DNA of 64,000 nucleotides. It comes from Rhodospirillales bacterium. GTDB lineage: Bacteria > Pseudomonadota > Alphaproteobacteria > Rhodospirillales > Casp-alpha2. The translations under genes and the position numbers were made by a program. The stretch covers positions 1 through 64,000 of the forward strand of contig JAJFII010000033.1 in assembly GCA_021775095.1 (NCBI GenBank), written 5' to 3'. Under the pieces are notes generated by a model. It saw only the letters and a list, made by a program, of their open reading frames with translations, ran no database searches and was not told the DNA's origin. This document shows positions 44,484-54,694 of the stretch, piece after piece (the first letter of the stretch is position 1; each line of letters starts with the position of its first letter).

Positions 44484-45929
44484 ATGACCACCTATAAGAA
44501 ATTCAGTAAAAAACAAATAATTGTTGCAAGCTTGCTGGCGACAACAATGCTGGCAGCTCCCTTTGCCGCAGCAACGGCAAAATCGATATCCGATGCGCCG
44601 GTTCGCGTCGAACGCGCCGCCGCTATGGTTGACTTTTCATCCGTTATCAAAGCGGTCAGGCCCGCCGTCGTCAGTATTTTTGTCGAAAAATCGGCAACTT
44701 CTGGCTCCGATATGGATGGCCCTCAAATACCGGAATTTGGAAAAGACAGTCCTTTTGGCCAATTTTTTGATCGCTTTAAAGGAAACAGAATGCCGGGTCC
44801 TTCCGCAAAACAGAAGGGCCTGGGGTCGGGCTTTCTTGTCTCTGCCGATGGCTATGTTGTAACAAATGACCACGTCGTTGGTGAGGCTGATAAAATTACC
44901 GTCAAACTCAGTGATGGAAAGGAACTGCCAGCAAAACTGGTCGGCACCGATCCTAAAACCGATCTCGCGTTATTGAAGGTCGAAGGCTCAGACTTCGTTT
45001 ATGTGGCATTCGGCGACAGCGACCAAACGGAAATCGGGCAGTGGGTGGTTACAGTCGGCTCTCCCTTCGGACTGGGTGGCACAGCAAACGCCGGTATCAT
45101 TTCAGCCCGCGGACGTGATATTGGCTCTGGTCCCTACGACGATTTTCTGCAAATTGACGCTCAGATCAATAAAGGTAATTCCGGCGGACCGGCCTTTAAT
45201 CTGGCTGGTGAAGTGATTGGCGTTAACTCTGCCATCTATTCACCAAGCGGCGGGAATGTCGGGATCGGATTTGCCATTCCAGCAAATTTGGCGGCCTCGG
45301 TAATCGAAGACCTCAAGGACGACGGCGTCGTTGAACGGGGATGGCTGGGCGTAAATATCCAGCCCATGACAGAAGACCTAGCCTCTGCATTGGGCCGAAA
45401 GGATCACGATGGTGCCCTTGTCGCTGCCGTTATGGAAAATACGCCGGCACAAAAGGCGGGGCTTAAAGCAGGTGATTTGATCGTTAACATTAACGGTAAA
45501 AAAATCAAATCTATACGTGATCTGACGCGCGAAGTTGCCGCCGCCGGACCCGATAAAAAGGTTTCCTTTAAAGTGATCCGGGACGGTGCCGAAATCAATA
45601 AATCAGTCACCCTGGGCAAAATGGCAGGAACCAAAGTCGCTGCTTTGTCTGACAGCGAAACCCCGACCGGGCCCAAGATCGGTCTCTCCCTGAGCGATTT
45701 TGAAAACAAGGCTATCATCCGCGCCGTCACGCCCGGATCGAAAGCCGCCGAAAAGGGTGTCCGTCCCGGCGATGCGATCATCGCCGTCGCCGGTAAGAAG
45801 ACATCCTCATCCGCCGAAGTCGTTGCCGCAATAAACGCAGCGCAAAAACGCGGCGACAAGACCTTGCTGATGTGGCTTGAGAATCAACAGGGCAAACGAT
45901 TTGTCGCCTTTGATCTTGAACATGCATAG
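44484..45929 (+). CDS. degP: Periplasmic serine protease DegP/MucD
   Basis: A 481-aa HtrA (Do-type) protease/chaperone for misfolded envelope proteins. It has a signal peptide (IIVASLLATTMLAAPFAAATA), a trypsin-like domain with catalytic H130 (VTNDHVVG), D160 (KTDLALLKV) and S233 (NKGNSGGPAF), then two PDZ domains (about 285-375 and 395-475). The full length and triad indicate an active enzyme. AAGGAG lies 7 nt before the ATG. It is followed by an intrinsic terminator and then by an OmpR-type two-component pair that may respond to envelope stress. Confidence 0.94.
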   Translation: MTTYKKFSKKQIIVASLLATTMLAAPFAAATAKSISDAPVRVERAAAMVDFSSVIKAVRPAVVSIFVEKSATSGSDMDGPQIPEFGKDSPFGQFFDRFKGNRMPGPSAKQKGLGSGFLVSADGYVVTNDHVVGEADKITVKLSDGKELPAKLVGTDPKTDLALLKVEGSDFVYVAFGDSDQTEIGQWVVTVGSPFGLGGTANAGIISARGRDIGSGPYDDFLQIDAQINKGNSGGPAFNLAGEVIGVNSAIYSPSGGNVGIGFAIPANLAASVIEDLKDDGVVERGWLGVNIQPMTEDLASALGRKDHDGALVAAVMENTPAQKAGLKAGDLIVNINGKKIKSIRDLTREVAAAGPDKKVSFKVIRDGAEINKSVTLGKMAGTKVAALSDSETPTGPKIGLSLSDFENKAIIRAVTPGSKAAEKGVRPGDAIIAVAGKKTSSSAEVVAAINAAQKRGDKTLLMWLENQQGKRFVAFDLEHA

Positions 45930-45971
45930 GTCATTGGTTTGATTGCGCGGATTTTGAATTGAATCAGACGG

Positions 45972-46002
45972 TTTCGGGGGCCTGGCGTCCCCGAAATTGT
46001 TT
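45972..46002 (+). terminator. Intrinsic terminator after degP
   Basis: TTTCGGGG (45972-45979) and CCCCGAAA (45989-45996) form a perfect 8-bp stem with a 9-nt loop, followed by TTGTTTG. It is 43 nt after the degP stop. Confidence 0.75.
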
Positions 46003-46055
46003 GTCTTCAAGGATCACAAAATTATATCTTGGTGTTGGAACGAGGTTTGATTGCC

Positions 46056-46736
46056 ATGCACATTCTGACCATTGAAGATGATGAGGCCGCAGCCCGTTAC
46101 ATCATAAAGGGATTGTCGGAACACGGCCATGTAACAGACCACGCTTGCGATGGGGAAAGTGGTCTGGAGATGGCCCTCTCCGGTTCTTTTGATGTTATCA
46201 TCGTTGATCGCATGTTGCCGGGATTGGATGGATTGTCCCTGGTCAAACGATTGCGCGCCCTCGACGTGATGTCACCGGTATTGTTCCTCAGCGCACTTGG
46301 CGCGGTGGATCAAAGAGTTGAGGGCCTCAAGGCGGGTGGGGATGATTATTTAATTAAACCCTTCGCGATGTCTGAACTGCTGGCCCGGGTTGACAGTCTT
46401 GCGCGCCGGCATGCACCCGATCAAGCTGCAACCAGACTGGAAGTCGCCGACTTAACACTCGATGTTTTAACCCGTGAAGTTCGCAGGGGCGGTGGCCGCA
46501 TCCTGTTGCAACCACGAGAATTCCGGTTACTGGAATTTTTAATGCGCCACTCCGAACAGGTTGTCACGCGGACAATGTTGCTTGAGCATGTTTGGGATTA
46601 CCATTTTGACCCCCAAACCAATGTCATAGATGTTCAGGTCTCCAGACTTCGCGGCAAAATTGATAAAGATTTCGATCTTCCTTTGTTACATACGGTTCGC
46701 GGCGCGGGTTACATGCTCAGTGGCAGGCCCCACTAA
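46056..46736 (+). CDS. OmpR-family response regulator
   Basis: A 226-aa transcription factor. The receiver has LTIEDDE, the phosphoacceptor Asp in VIIVDRMLPGLDG, and the Lys of YLIKPF. The C-terminal winged helix has LLQPREFRLLEFLMRHSEQVVTRTMLLEHVW and RGKIDKDF...VRGAGYML. The ATG at 46056 precedes the receiver with GAGG 10-13 nt upstream; a frame extension to 46029 is unlikely. It ends 3 nt before the kinase gene, so the two form a unit. Its targets could include degP (inference from position). Confidence 0.93.
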   Translation: MHILTIEDDEAAARYIIKGLSEHGHVTDHACDGESGLEMALSGSFDVIIVDRMLPGLDGLSLVKRLRALDVMSPVLFLSALGAVDQRVEGLKAGGDDYLIKPFAMSELLARVDSLARRHAPDQAATRLEVADLTLDVLTREVRRGGGRILLQPREFRLLEFLMRHSEQVVTRTMLLEHVWDYHFDPQTNVIDVQVSRLRGKIDKDFDLPLLHTVRGAGYMLSGRPH

Positions 46737-46739
46737 CCG

Positions 46740-48119
46740 ATGACCCAGGCGTTCAGCATATTTCGCATATCGGTCGTCCGAATTGCATTCGGGTACACGA
46801 TCCTGTTTTTTCTGGCAGCCGTTGTCCTGTTTGGCTTCATTTATATCACCAGCACAGAACAACTTTCCCGTCAGACGGACGAAACAATCAAAGCGGAAAT
46901 TCAAGGATTGGCCGAACAGTACACGAGCGGCGGGATAGCGCAACTGGCCCGGACCATTAACGGACGAAGTGGTCGCCCGGGTTCTGGATTATACTTTGTC
47001 GGCAATATTAACGGCAACCACATTGTCGGCAATTTAGAAAATATCCCAGAAAACATGGTCGAGAAAGACGGCTGGCTGGACTTTTCCATAAACTTTTCCA
47101 CCGGTTCCGGTGATGTCGGATCGACAATCACCACACATGCCGCCCGCGCCCGCCTGTTCCGCCTTTCTGAAGGGGCAATTCTTTTGGTTGGGCGCGATAT
47201 TCAATCGATCATAGATATCCAACTCACCTTGCAGAAAGTGCTGGTGTGGTGGCTTTTGGCGACACTGGTTGTCGGCGTCATCGGGGGTGTATTGGCCGGT
47301 CATCGCATGTTAATTCGGGTCAATAAAACCAGCATCGCAGCAAATAAAATTTCTGTCGGGGACCTGTCGGGACGGCTTCCTTTGTCGCGAAACGATGACG
47401 AAATTGATCGCCTGTCCGAAACCTTCAATGTGATGCTCGAGCGCATTGAACGGCTGATGACCGGAATGAGCGAAGTGTCAGACAACATCGCGCACGATTT
47501 ACGGTCGCCCCTGGCACGGGTCCGGGCAGAGGCGGAAAACGCACTCGTAAATGCGACGTCTGTCGAGCAGGCAAAAGAAGCCCTGGCGACCATCATTGAA
47601 GAAATTGATCGCTTATTGCAGGTTTTTACATCCTTGCTTTCCATCGCAAGGCTAGAGTCCGGAGTTAACCATGAAGCATTTCGAAAGATCGATATTACAG
47701 AAATGTTAGCTGATTTAGTTGATCTCTATGAGCCCAGCGCGATTGATTCTGACGTGGTTTTTATGGCCGATCTTGAACCCGGGGTAATCGCTGCCGCAGA
47801 TCGAACATTGTTATCCCAATCAGTGGCCAATCTGATCGAAAATGCACTCCGCTATGGCCGCGAGTCCGTCGCCGTTTCCCTGCACAGAGGATCCGACTTT
47901 TATGAGATCACTGTGACGGACCGGGGACCCGGAATCCCTGAAAACAAAAAAGCAGTCGTGTTCGAACGCTTCGCCCGGCTGGACAGTCAGCGGACTTCGT
48001 CGGGAGCCGGTCTTGGGCTTAGTCTGGTCCGCGCTATCGTCACGGCCCATGGTGGAACGATATCTTTAAACGATAACAAACCGGGCCTAAGAGCGACCAT
48101 CAAATTGCCAATTCGTTAG
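46740..48119 (+). CDS. Sensor histidine kinase, partner of the OmpR-type regulator
   Basis: A 459-aa membrane kinase. TM1 is near residues 15-35 and TM2 near 165-185 around a periplasmic sensor of about 130 residues; a HAMP linker follows (VNKTSIAANKISVGDLSGRLP). The H-box is VSDNIAHDLRSPLARVRAE; ATP-binding motifs are N (LIENALRYG), DRGPGIP and GAGLGLSLV. The TAG stop is embedded in a GGGTCAGGACC repeat, so insertion or recombination of that repeat may have reshaped the 3' end. Confidence 0.93.
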   Translation: MTQAFSIFRISVVRIAFGYTILFFLAAVVLFGFIYITSTEQLSRQTDETIKAEIQGLAEQYTSGGIAQLARTINGRSGRPGSGLYFVGNINGNHIVGNLENIPENMVEKDGWLDFSINFSTGSGDVGSTITTHAARARLFRLSEGAILLVGRDIQSIIDIQLTLQKVLVWWLLATLVVGVIGGVLAGHRMLIRVNKTSIAANKISVGDLSGRLPLSRNDDEIDRLSETFNVMLERIERLMTGMSEVSDNIAHDLRSPLARVRAEAENALVNATSVEQAKEALATIIEEIDRLLQVFTSLLSIARLESGVNHEAFRKIDITEMLADLVDLYEPSAIDSDVVFMADLEPGVIAAADRTLLSQSVANLIENALRYGRESVAVSLHRGSDFYEITVTDRGPGIPENKKAVVFERFARLDSQRTSSGAGLGLSLVRAIVTAHGGTISLNDNKPGLRATIKLPIR

Positions 48120-48129
48120 GGTCAGGACC
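48117..48129. repeat. Solo GGGTCAGGACC repeat at the kinase stop codon
   Basis: TAGGGTCAGGACC matches the outer end of the 269-bp element at 18829; the TAG is the stop of the kinase gene. No second end is evident nearby. Confidence 0.6.
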
Positions 48130-48311
48130 AAAGGCCCGATGTATTTCCCCTAATCGGACGAAAAAACCACTGCGTGACAAAATCAGAGGTGATAAATATC
48201 GAGCGTATTTAGGGCACACATCTATGAGGCAAAAGTTTCTTATGCGCCCGTTTATTCGCCGATTGGCCAAGGCGCTTACGAAATAGGAAACGACGGGGAC
48301 GGCTGGCCCAT

Positions 48312-48797
48312 TTAACCGAGCACCTTTTCGCAGACCTTTTGCAATCCGGCGAGCATTAATTCGCCGTCTCGGCCGCCATTGCCCTTCATTTGGTTTTTCA
48401 CAATCATCTTCATGGCTTCCACATGAACATCGATAACATCGACAATATGGGGATCGTCGGAATCCGCCTTCTCGATCACCCGGCAAACCTGATTGCCGAT
48501 TACGGTCATCAAATCAAATCCGAAACTACCGCCCTGCCCTTTGATATCATGGGCGACCTGAAATACCGCCTGAAGTTTCGCTTCCCGGTCCGTTTCATCG
48601 GCTTTCAGTTCCCGGCATGCGGTTTCGATGCGGGCAATGTCCTGGACGACCCATTCCAGGTATTCGTCGGTCATGCCGGCAATTGCCTCTTCGGCGCGCT
48701 TGAGAGCAGCTTCGTCAACCGCGCCAGCCCCACCTATGGAAACCTTGGATTTTAAGGTATTCGGCGGCGTTATGAATTCCAAATCGTCGTTACCCAT
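48312..48797 (-). CDS. Hpt-domain phosphotransfer protein
   Basis: A 161-aa protein. After an unremarkable N-terminus of about 75 residues, the helical core contains QVAHDIKGQGGSFGFDLMTVIGNQVCRVIE, an Hpt motif with the phosphoacceptor His followed by DIKGQGGSFG. It would relay phosphate between hybrid kinases and regulators. It lies just before the terminal gene of the leucine operon on the same strand, but a 172-nt gap suggests separate transcription. No cognate partner is adjacent. Confidence 0.75.
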   Translation of the reverse strand: MGNDDLEFITPPNTLKSKVSIGGAGAVDEAALKRAEEAIAGMTDEYLEWVVQDIARIETACRELKADETDREAKLQAVFQVAHDIKGQGGSFGFDLMTVIGNQVCRVIEKADSDDPHIVDVIDVHVEAMKMIVKNQMKGNGGRDGELMLAGLQKVCEKVLG

Positions 48798-48969
48798 CGT
48801 ACAGCTTCAACTCTCAAGGTTGAAATTATTCAAATTTTCCATCATTGCAGGTAGTTTACCCCCGAAACCAGCCGTTCGACAATAGGACACTGTCAAAAGA
48901 TCAAGGTGCTGATCCTAATGGGATTATCTTCTTGCTATTCTACGAGTTATTAAAAAGTGCCTGAAACGG

Positions 48970-49413
48970 TTAAATCAAGCCCAATTCCCGCAATTCATCG
49001 GCCATCATTTCGGGCAGAGATTCTGACGGATCATAGCCTTTGGCAAGATCCGGGGGTGAGTCTGGCGTGGCCAGATACCGCCACCCTTGAAAGGGACGAA
49101 AACTCCGTGGCCGTGTCCGCACCAGTTGCGGATGTAAGATCATGGCACAGGCCGGTTTGCCATCTTCGCGTTCTACAGGACGAAATTCCGTTATACGTTG
49201 ACGGACACGAATAACCCGGCGTATGACCCAATAAAGTGAGCCCTTGCCATCCAGCAGTTCCTGCGCTCGCTTTGGTGTATTGCGGGTCACATGACGGAGC
49301 TCTGGTTCGGCAATTCCGGCCGCATCGGCCGCTTCAAGGCGCCTGCGTTGGGACATTTCCAATTGCTCGACATCATCAATGCCGACACATAATTTGATCA
49401 GATTGACGCTCAA
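48970..49413 (-). CDS. DUF1489 family protein
   Basis: A 147-aa protein matching the alphaproteobacterial DUF1489 pattern: VNLIKLCVGIDDVEQLE, ELRHVTRNTPKRAQELLDG, GSLYWVIRRVIRVRQRI and RPFQGWRYL. Its function is unknown. It is the last gene of the leucine/isovalerate operon, 12 nt after the HMG-CoA lyase gene, although DUF1489 is conserved well beyond such operons, so its position may be incidental. Confidence 0.85.
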   Translation of the reverse strand: MSVNLIKLCVGIDDVEQLEMSQRRRLEAADAAGIAEPELRHVTRNTPKRAQELLDGKGSLYWVIRRVIRVRQRITEFRPVEREDGKPACAMILHPQLVRTRPRSFRPFQGWRYLATPDSPPDLAKGYDPSESLPEMMADELRELGLI

Positions 49414-49425
49414 TCGACTATTCCA

Positions 49426-50322
49426 CTATCCATTCAGGGCCCGGGCGACTTTACTTGATGGCAGCCGTCCCAGTTCCCTGCAAATAAACGCCGAAGCGCG
49501 CAGGAGACCTGTCATATCAATACCGGTCTCTATACCAAGACCGTTCAGCATATACAAAACATCTTCCGTCGCGACATTTCCCGACGCACCCTTGGCATAG
49601 GGACAACCGCCCAATCCGGCAATCGAACTATCGATGGTGGCGACACCCAATGGCAATACCGCAAATATATTTGTCAATGCCTGACCATAGGTATCGTGAA
49701 AATGGACAGCCACACGGTTAATGGAAATCGCCTTTGCAACACAATCCACCATCTGCGCCGCGCCTTTGGCTGTACCGCAACCGATCGTATCCCCCAAGGA
49801 GACCTCATAACATCCCGCTTCGACCAACTGTGACGCCACATCCGCGACGATGTTGGGACTGACGTCTCCTTCATAGGGGCAACCCAAAACACACGATACG
49901 TACCCCCGAACCCGCATGCCGTGGGCCAAAGCGGCGTCACAAACCGGAACGAACCGTTCGATGCTTTCTTTTATGGAGCAGTTGATGTTTTTGTGGGAAA
50001 AGGTTTCTGACGCTGCGGCAAAGACGGCAACTTCTTCAACGCCTGAGGTAAGGGCCCCGTCCAAACCCTTCAAATTTGGCGTTAATGCGGAATAAACCAC
50101 ATTGGATTTTCGTTTTAAGGTGGCAAATACATCTGCCGTATCGGCCATTTGTGGCACCCACTTAGGCGAAACAAAAGCCCCGGCCTCAATTGCCTGAACA
50201 CCACAATTTGCCAACATTTCGATCAGTTTGACCTTGCTTGCGGTTGGCACCAAGCCGGGTTCGTTTTGCAACCCGTCGCGCGGTCCGACGTCGACCACCT
50301 TTACAAATTCAGGTGTTTTCAT
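49426..50322 (-). CDS. mvaB: Hydroxymethylglutaryl-CoA lyase
   Basis: A 298-aa DRE-TIM metallolyase cleaving HMG-CoA to acetyl-CoA and acetoacetate, the last leucine step. The start KVVDVGPRDGLQNEPG has the catalytic Arg-Asp pair; metal His residues are in AVHFHDTYGQA, and the active-site Cys loop is GLGGCPYAKGASGN. The ATG at 50322 is chosen because the protein then begins one residue before the barrel; it overlaps the biotin carboxylase gene end by 14 nt. Confidence 0.93.
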   Translation of the reverse strand: MKTPEFVKVVDVGPRDGLQNEPGLVPTASKVKLIEMLANCGVQAIEAGAFVSPKWVPQMADTADVFATLKRKSNVVYSALTPNLKGLDGALTSGVEEVAVFAAASETFSHKNINCSIKESIERFVPVCDAALAHGMRVRGYVSCVLGCPYEGDVSPNIVADVASQLVEAGCYEVSLGDTIGCGTAKGAAQMVDCVAKAISINRVAVHFHDTYGQALTNIFAVLPLGVATIDSSIAGLGGCPYAKGASGNVATEDVLYMLNGLGIETGIDMTGLLRASAFICRELGRLPSSKVARALNG

Positions 50323-52273
50323 GATCCGCATCCATAGCCAAGAGCACGACCCCACCATCAACCTGTTGATCTTGCTGAACACAGACTTCACGGATGATAC
50401 CATCGAACGGCGCGGTTATGGCGTGTTCCATTTTCATGGCCTCAAGCACCATCACCACATCACCCTTGGCAACCCGATCATCGACCTCAATATTTACTGC
50501 GGTTATCTTGCCAGGCATGGGCGCGATAAATTTGTTTTTTGTATCATCCGCAGAATTATGAGCCTGCAGCGGATCAAAACGAATGACTTTTATAGGGCCC
50601 CCAAAGCCGAACAGGTATAAACTGCCGGCCTTTTGTATGATCTGTGCCGATGTAACCGCAGCTTCGTCGATCACCTGTCCGTCGATATCAAACCAGCGCG
50701 CCTCGCCATCGGTTTTAATAACGACTTCAAACCGACTGCCGCCACAATCAAGATGTAACCAACGGGGCGCGACCCGACCCAGCCGCCACCCCGCCATTTC
50801 GTGCCACGGTGAATGGGGATCAGAACCCGATTGCCCGGCTTTTTTGGTTTGATGGTCGTCACTGTTGGCCAGGTACCGGGCCGCCGCTGCCAGGGCTAAC
50901 CGTTTCCCGTGGTTCGATATGACAAACCCTTCCGTCGGCTGCGCGTCAATATAGGATGTATGTGCCGTCCCATCGACAAAGGGTTTGGCGTTCAAAAGAT
51001 GGATAAGAAATGCCAGATTTTGCCCGGGTCCAATGATACCGGTTGTATTAAGCCCGTCGATCAATCGGTTTATGGCCGTCGTTCGTGTTTCCCCATGGCT
51101 CGTCATTTTCGCAATCATCGGGTCATAATGGGGAGACACCCAATCGCCAGCTTCAACCCCCGTATCAATGCGCAATTCGGCGTTTTCCCTCGGCCAGTGC
51201 AGGTATTCGATCAGGCCTGGCGTCGGCAAAAAATTATTCTCAGGAACTTCGGCGTAAATTCGCGCTTCGATGGCATGGCCATTCATGACAATTTCGGATT
51301 GTTTAAGCGGCAATTTTTCACCACTGGCAATGCGCAGTTGCCATTCAACAAAATCCTGCCCTGTGATCAATTCACTGACGGAATGTTCGACCTGCAATCG
51401 GGTATTCATCTCCATGAAATAAAACTGATCGTCCGCCGTTAGCAAAAACTCGATGGTTCCCGCCCCTTCATAAGAAACCGCCTTTGCTGCGGCGATCGCC
51501 GCCCGACCCATCCGCTCCCTAAGGTCGCTGGTCAACCCCGGTGCCGGCGCTTCTTCGATCACCTTTTGGTGGCGCCGCTGCAGGGAACAATCGCGCTCAA
51601 ACAAATGGACCACATGTCCATGGCTATCGGCAAAAACCTGAACTTCAATGTGGCGGGTGTTGGACAAATACCGTTCAATCAACAATCGGTCATCGGCGAA
51701 AGCCGCCTGGGCTTCTCGTTTTGCACTGTCGATGGCCTGCCTCAGGGTTTGTTTGGAGGGAACGATGCGCATCCCTTTGCCACCGCCACCGAGAGCGGCT
51801 TTCAGCAGCACCGGAAATCCCATGGCCTCGGCTTCGCCTGTCAATCGTCTGGTAGATTGATCCGCACCATAATAACCCGGAACAATTGGCACCTCGGCGG
51901 CGTGCATCAGTGCTTTGGCGTTGTCTTTGGCACCCATATCACGAATGGCCTGGGTGGGCGGGCCGATAAACACAAGGCCCGCATCCCGTACGGCCTGGGC
52001 GAAGTCCGCATTCTCGGCCAAAAACCCATAACCGGGATGAATAGCATCGCTACCAGATTGTTTGGCGGCCCGCAAAAGGGCCGTCCGGTTCAGATAACTG
52101 TCAACCGCCGGCGCCGGACCAATCAAATAAGCCTGATCGGCGTTTCGAACATGCATCGCCGACGCATCGGCTTCGGAATAGACGGCGACCGTAGCGATAC
52201 CCATGCGGTTCGCCGTGCGTATAATTCGGCAGGCAATTTCGCCACGGTTGGCAATCAGGAGTTTTTTAATCAT
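50309..52273 (-). CDS. mccA: 3-Methylcrotonyl-CoA carboxylase alpha (biotin) subunit
   Basis: A 654-aa biotin carboxylase/BCCP fusion. The N-terminus KKLLIANRGEIACRIIRTA starts the carboxylase; ATP-grasp residues include KAALGGGGKGMRIV; EMNTRLQVEHSVSE follows. The C-terminal biotinyl domain ends with VLEAMKMEH, Lys614 being the biotin site. It carboxylates 3-methylcrotonyl-CoA together with the beta subunit two genes upstream. The start at 52273 excludes a 33-codon extension that runs into the hydratase gene. Confidence 0.93.
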   Translation of the reverse strand: MIKKLLIANRGEIACRIIRTANRMGIATVAVYSEADASAMHVRNADQAYLIGPAPAVDSYLNRTALLRAAKQSGSDAIHPGYGFLAENADFAQAVRDAGLVFIGPPTQAIRDMGAKDNAKALMHAAEVPIVPGYYGADQSTRRLTGEAEAMGFPVLLKAALGGGGKGMRIVPSKQTLRQAIDSAKREAQAAFADDRLLIERYLSNTRHIEVQVFADSHGHVVHLFERDCSLQRRHQKVIEEAPAPGLTSDLRERMGRAAIAAAKAVSYEGAGTIEFLLTADDQFYFMEMNTRLQVEHSVSELITGQDFVEWQLRIASGEKLPLKQSEIVMNGHAIEARIYAEVPENNFLPTPGLIEYLHWPRENAELRIDTGVEAGDWVSPHYDPMIAKMTSHGETRTTAINRLIDGLNTTGIIGPGQNLAFLIHLLNAKPFVDGTAHTSYIDAQPTEGFVISNHGKRLALAAAARYLANSDDHQTKKAGQSGSDPHSPWHEMAGWRLGRVAPRWLHLDCGGSRFEVVIKTDGEARWFDIDGQVIDEAAVTSAQIIQKAGSLYLFGFGGPIKVIRFDPLQAHNSADDTKNKFIAPMPGKITAVNIEVDDRVAKGDVVMVLEAMKMEHAITAPFDGIIREVCVQQDQQVDGGVVLLAMDADHENT

Positions 52274-52283
52274 TACCAGCCGA

Positions 52284-53081
52284 TCACTTTTCAGCCAACC
52301 AGGAAGGGCTGCGTTTTCCCAGAAAGGAACCGAGCCCTTCTTTGCCTTCAACCGACGCACGGACCCGGGCAATCCGCACAGATGTGTTTTCCATCAGCGC
52401 TTCATCAATCGGCCGGTTAATGACAGCCGCAATCAAATCCTTGCATTCGCGCATGGCCTGCGGCCCATTCTTCAACAGTTCACCGGTCATCGTCGCAACG
52501 GCATCATCAAGGCTGGCGTCGGCGACCACCTCATGCAGCAGTCCAATATTTTTGGCTACCCCGGCGGCAAACCGTTCACCGCTCACCATATATCGGCTGG
52601 CTTGGCGGCCGCCGATGGCTTTTATGACATAGGGGCTGATAACCGCAGGGATCAATCCCAATCGGACTTCCGACAGAGAAAAAACCGCACTTTCCGACGC
52701 AATGGCAATATCACAAGCAGCGACCAGTCCAACGCCACCACCCAGGGCCGCGCCATGGACCCGGGCAATGACAGGTTTGGGGAACGTCGATATTTTCGCC
52801 AATAACTGCGCCAGCTTTTGGGCATCCGCAACGTTCTCGGCGTCCGAAAAGGCGGCCATGCGCCGCATCCAATTCAGATCTGCACCGGCCGAAAAACTCT
52901 TCCCTGCTCCTGCCAAAACGACAATACGAACGTCGGGGTTTTCGCCTAAGGCAATAAAGCAGGTGGTCATTTCTTCGATCAGATGCTCATCAAAAGCATT
53001 ATGAACTTCCGGGCGTGCCATCGATAGGACGGCGACGCCTTGCCGGTCGATTTGACAGGCGAGTCGGGTAAATTCTGACAT
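52284..53081 (-). CDS. liuC: Methylglutaconyl-CoA hydratase (enoyl-CoA hydratase family)
   Basis: A 265-aa crotonase-fold enzyme. The oxyanion-hole segments are KSFSAGADLNWMRRM and GAALGGGVGLVAACDIAIAS; the catalytic Glu is in SLSEVRLGLIPAVISPYV. Its position between mccB and mccA identifies it as the hydratase converting 3-methylglutaconyl-CoA to HMG-CoA. ATG at 53081 with AGGATG upstream; 4 nt after mccB. Confidence 0.91.
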   Translation of the reverse strand: MSEFTRLACQIDRQGVAVLSMARPEVHNAFDEHLIEEMTTCFIALGENPDVRIVVLAGAGKSFSAGADLNWMRRMAAFSDAENVADAQKLAQLLAKISTFPKPVIARVHGAALGGGVGLVAACDIAIASESAVFSLSEVRLGLIPAVISPYVIKAIGGRQASRYMVSGERFAAGVAKNIGLLHEVVADASLDDAVATMTGELLKNGPQAMRECKDLIAAVINRPIDEALMENTSVRIARVRASVEGKEGLGSFLGKRSPSWLAEK

Positions 53082-53085
53082 GGGG

Positions 53086-54693
53086 TTACATCCTAAAAAG
53101 GCCAAATTGTGTTTCTGAAATGGGCGCGTTCAAGGCCGCTGAAATTCCGAGGCCGAGAACTTTGCGGGTATCGCGCGGGTCAATAATCCCGTCGTCCCAC
53201 AACCGGGCACTGGCATAATAGGGATGCCCCTGGCGTTCGTATTGTTGACGAATGGGTTCCTTAAAAATTTCTTCCTCCGCCGTTGTCCAGGTTTCACCCT
53301 GGCTTTCCAGGGTGTCACGTTTGACCGTTGCCAAAACGCCAGCCGCCTGTTCACCGCCCATTACAGAAATCCGCGCGTTGGGCCACATCCACAAAAACCG
53401 GGGTCGATACCCGCGCCCGCACATGGAATAATTGCCGGCGCCAAAGCTACCGCCGATAATGACAGTGAATTTCGGGACCTGCGTTGTTGCCACGGCGGTG
53501 ACCATCTTTGCACCGTCTTTTGCAATGCCCCCATGTTCGTATTTTTGGCCGACCATAAAACCGGATATATTCTGCAAAAACACCAAAGGTATTTTCCGTT
53601 GTGAACACAGTTCGATGAAATGCGCGCCCTTTAGTGCGGATTCCGAAAACAGGATGCCATTGTTGGCAACAATACCTACGGGATACCCGTAGATCCGGGA
53701 AAACCCACAAACCAGAGTGGACCCATAATTGGCCTTGAACTCATCGAAGTTTGAGCCATCGACAATCCGGGCGATCACTTCCCTGACATCATAAGGTTTG
53801 CGCAGGTCCTCGGGAACAATTCCCAGAATGTCACCGGACGGGTATAGGGGTGCCTTGGGTTGACGGATATCAAGGTCAACTTTTTTGACACTGTTCAAGT
53901 TATCAACAAGGCGGCGGGCGATGGCAAGCGCATGGAGGTCATCTTCCGCCAAGTGATCCACAACACCCGAAATTCTGGCATGGACATCCGCCCCACCCAA
54001 GGTTTCGGCGCTGACGATCTCGCCGGTCGCGGCGCGAACCAACGGCGGTCCACCTAAAAATATTGTGCCCTGTCCTTTGACGATAATACTCTCGTCACAC
54101 ATCGCCGGCACGTAGGCCCCGCCCGCCGTACACGACCCCATAACCACCGCAATCTGCGGTATTCCGGCTGCACTCATATTTGCCTGATTGAAAAAAATTT
54201 GGCCAAAGTGATCGCGGTCCGGAAATACCTTATCTTGTTCCGGCAAAAATGCGCCGCCGGAATCGACCAGATAAACGCAAGGCAAATGGTTCTCCAAAGC
54301 AATTTCCTGGGCTCTCAGATGTTTTTTAACAGTGATCGGGAAATAGGTGCCTCCCTTGACCGTGGCATCGTTGGCGATAATGACAACTTCACGACCACTT
54401 ACCCGGCCAATTCCGGTGATTACACCACCCGCCGGCACGGGATCGTCATATAGCTGGTAACCGGCGAACTGCGAAAACTCCAAAAATGCCGCCCCGGGAT
54501 CGATCAGTTCCCGCACCCGATCACGGACCAGTAACTTGCCACGGTCCGTATGTTTACGACGCGACCGCTCTGTGCCACCGACTTCAAGGGTTGCCGCGAT
54601 ATCCTGAAAATCAGTAATGGCCTTGCCCATGGCTCGTGCATTCGCCTGACTTTCGTCGCTATCCACCTTAAAAGTAGAATTTAAGCTGGGCAT
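53086..54693 (-). CDS. mccB: 3-Methylcrotonyl-CoA carboxylase beta subunit
   Basis: A 535-aa carboxyltransferase. Two crotonase-like halves: the N-half has [20 protein letters not shown] and [15 protein letters not shown], typical of MCC beta rather than propionyl-CoA carboxylase, and the C-half has [38 protein letters not shown]. It transfers CO2 from carboxybiotin to 3-methylcrotonyl-CoA. It starts 1 nt after the rhodanese gene. Confidence 0.94.
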   Translation of the reverse strand: MPSLNSTFKVDSDESQANARAMGKAITDFQDIAATLEVGGTERSRRKHTDRGKLLVRDRVRELIDPGAAFLEFSQFAGYQLYDDPVPAGGVITGIGRVSGREVVIIANDATVKGGTYFPITVKKHLRAQEIALENHLPCVYLVDSGGAFLPEQDKVFPDRDHFGQIFFNQANMSAAGIPQIAVVMGSCTAGGAYVPAMCDESIIVKGQGTIFLGGPPLVRAATGEIVSAETLGGADVHARISGVVDHLAEDDLHALAIARRLVDNLNSVKKVDLDIRQPKAPLYPSGDILGIVPEDLRKPYDVREVIARIVDGSNFDEFKANYGSTLVCGFSRIYGYPVGIVANNGILFSESALKGAHFIELCSQRKIPLVFLQNISGFMVGQKYEHGGIAKDGAKMVTAVATTQVPKFTVIIGGSFGAGNYSMCGRGYRPRFLWMWPNARISVMGGEQAAGVLATVKRDTLESQGETWTTAEEEIFKEPIRQQYERQGHPYYASARLWDDGIIDPRDTRKVLGLGISAALNAPISETQFGLFRM

Positions 54694-54694
54694 C

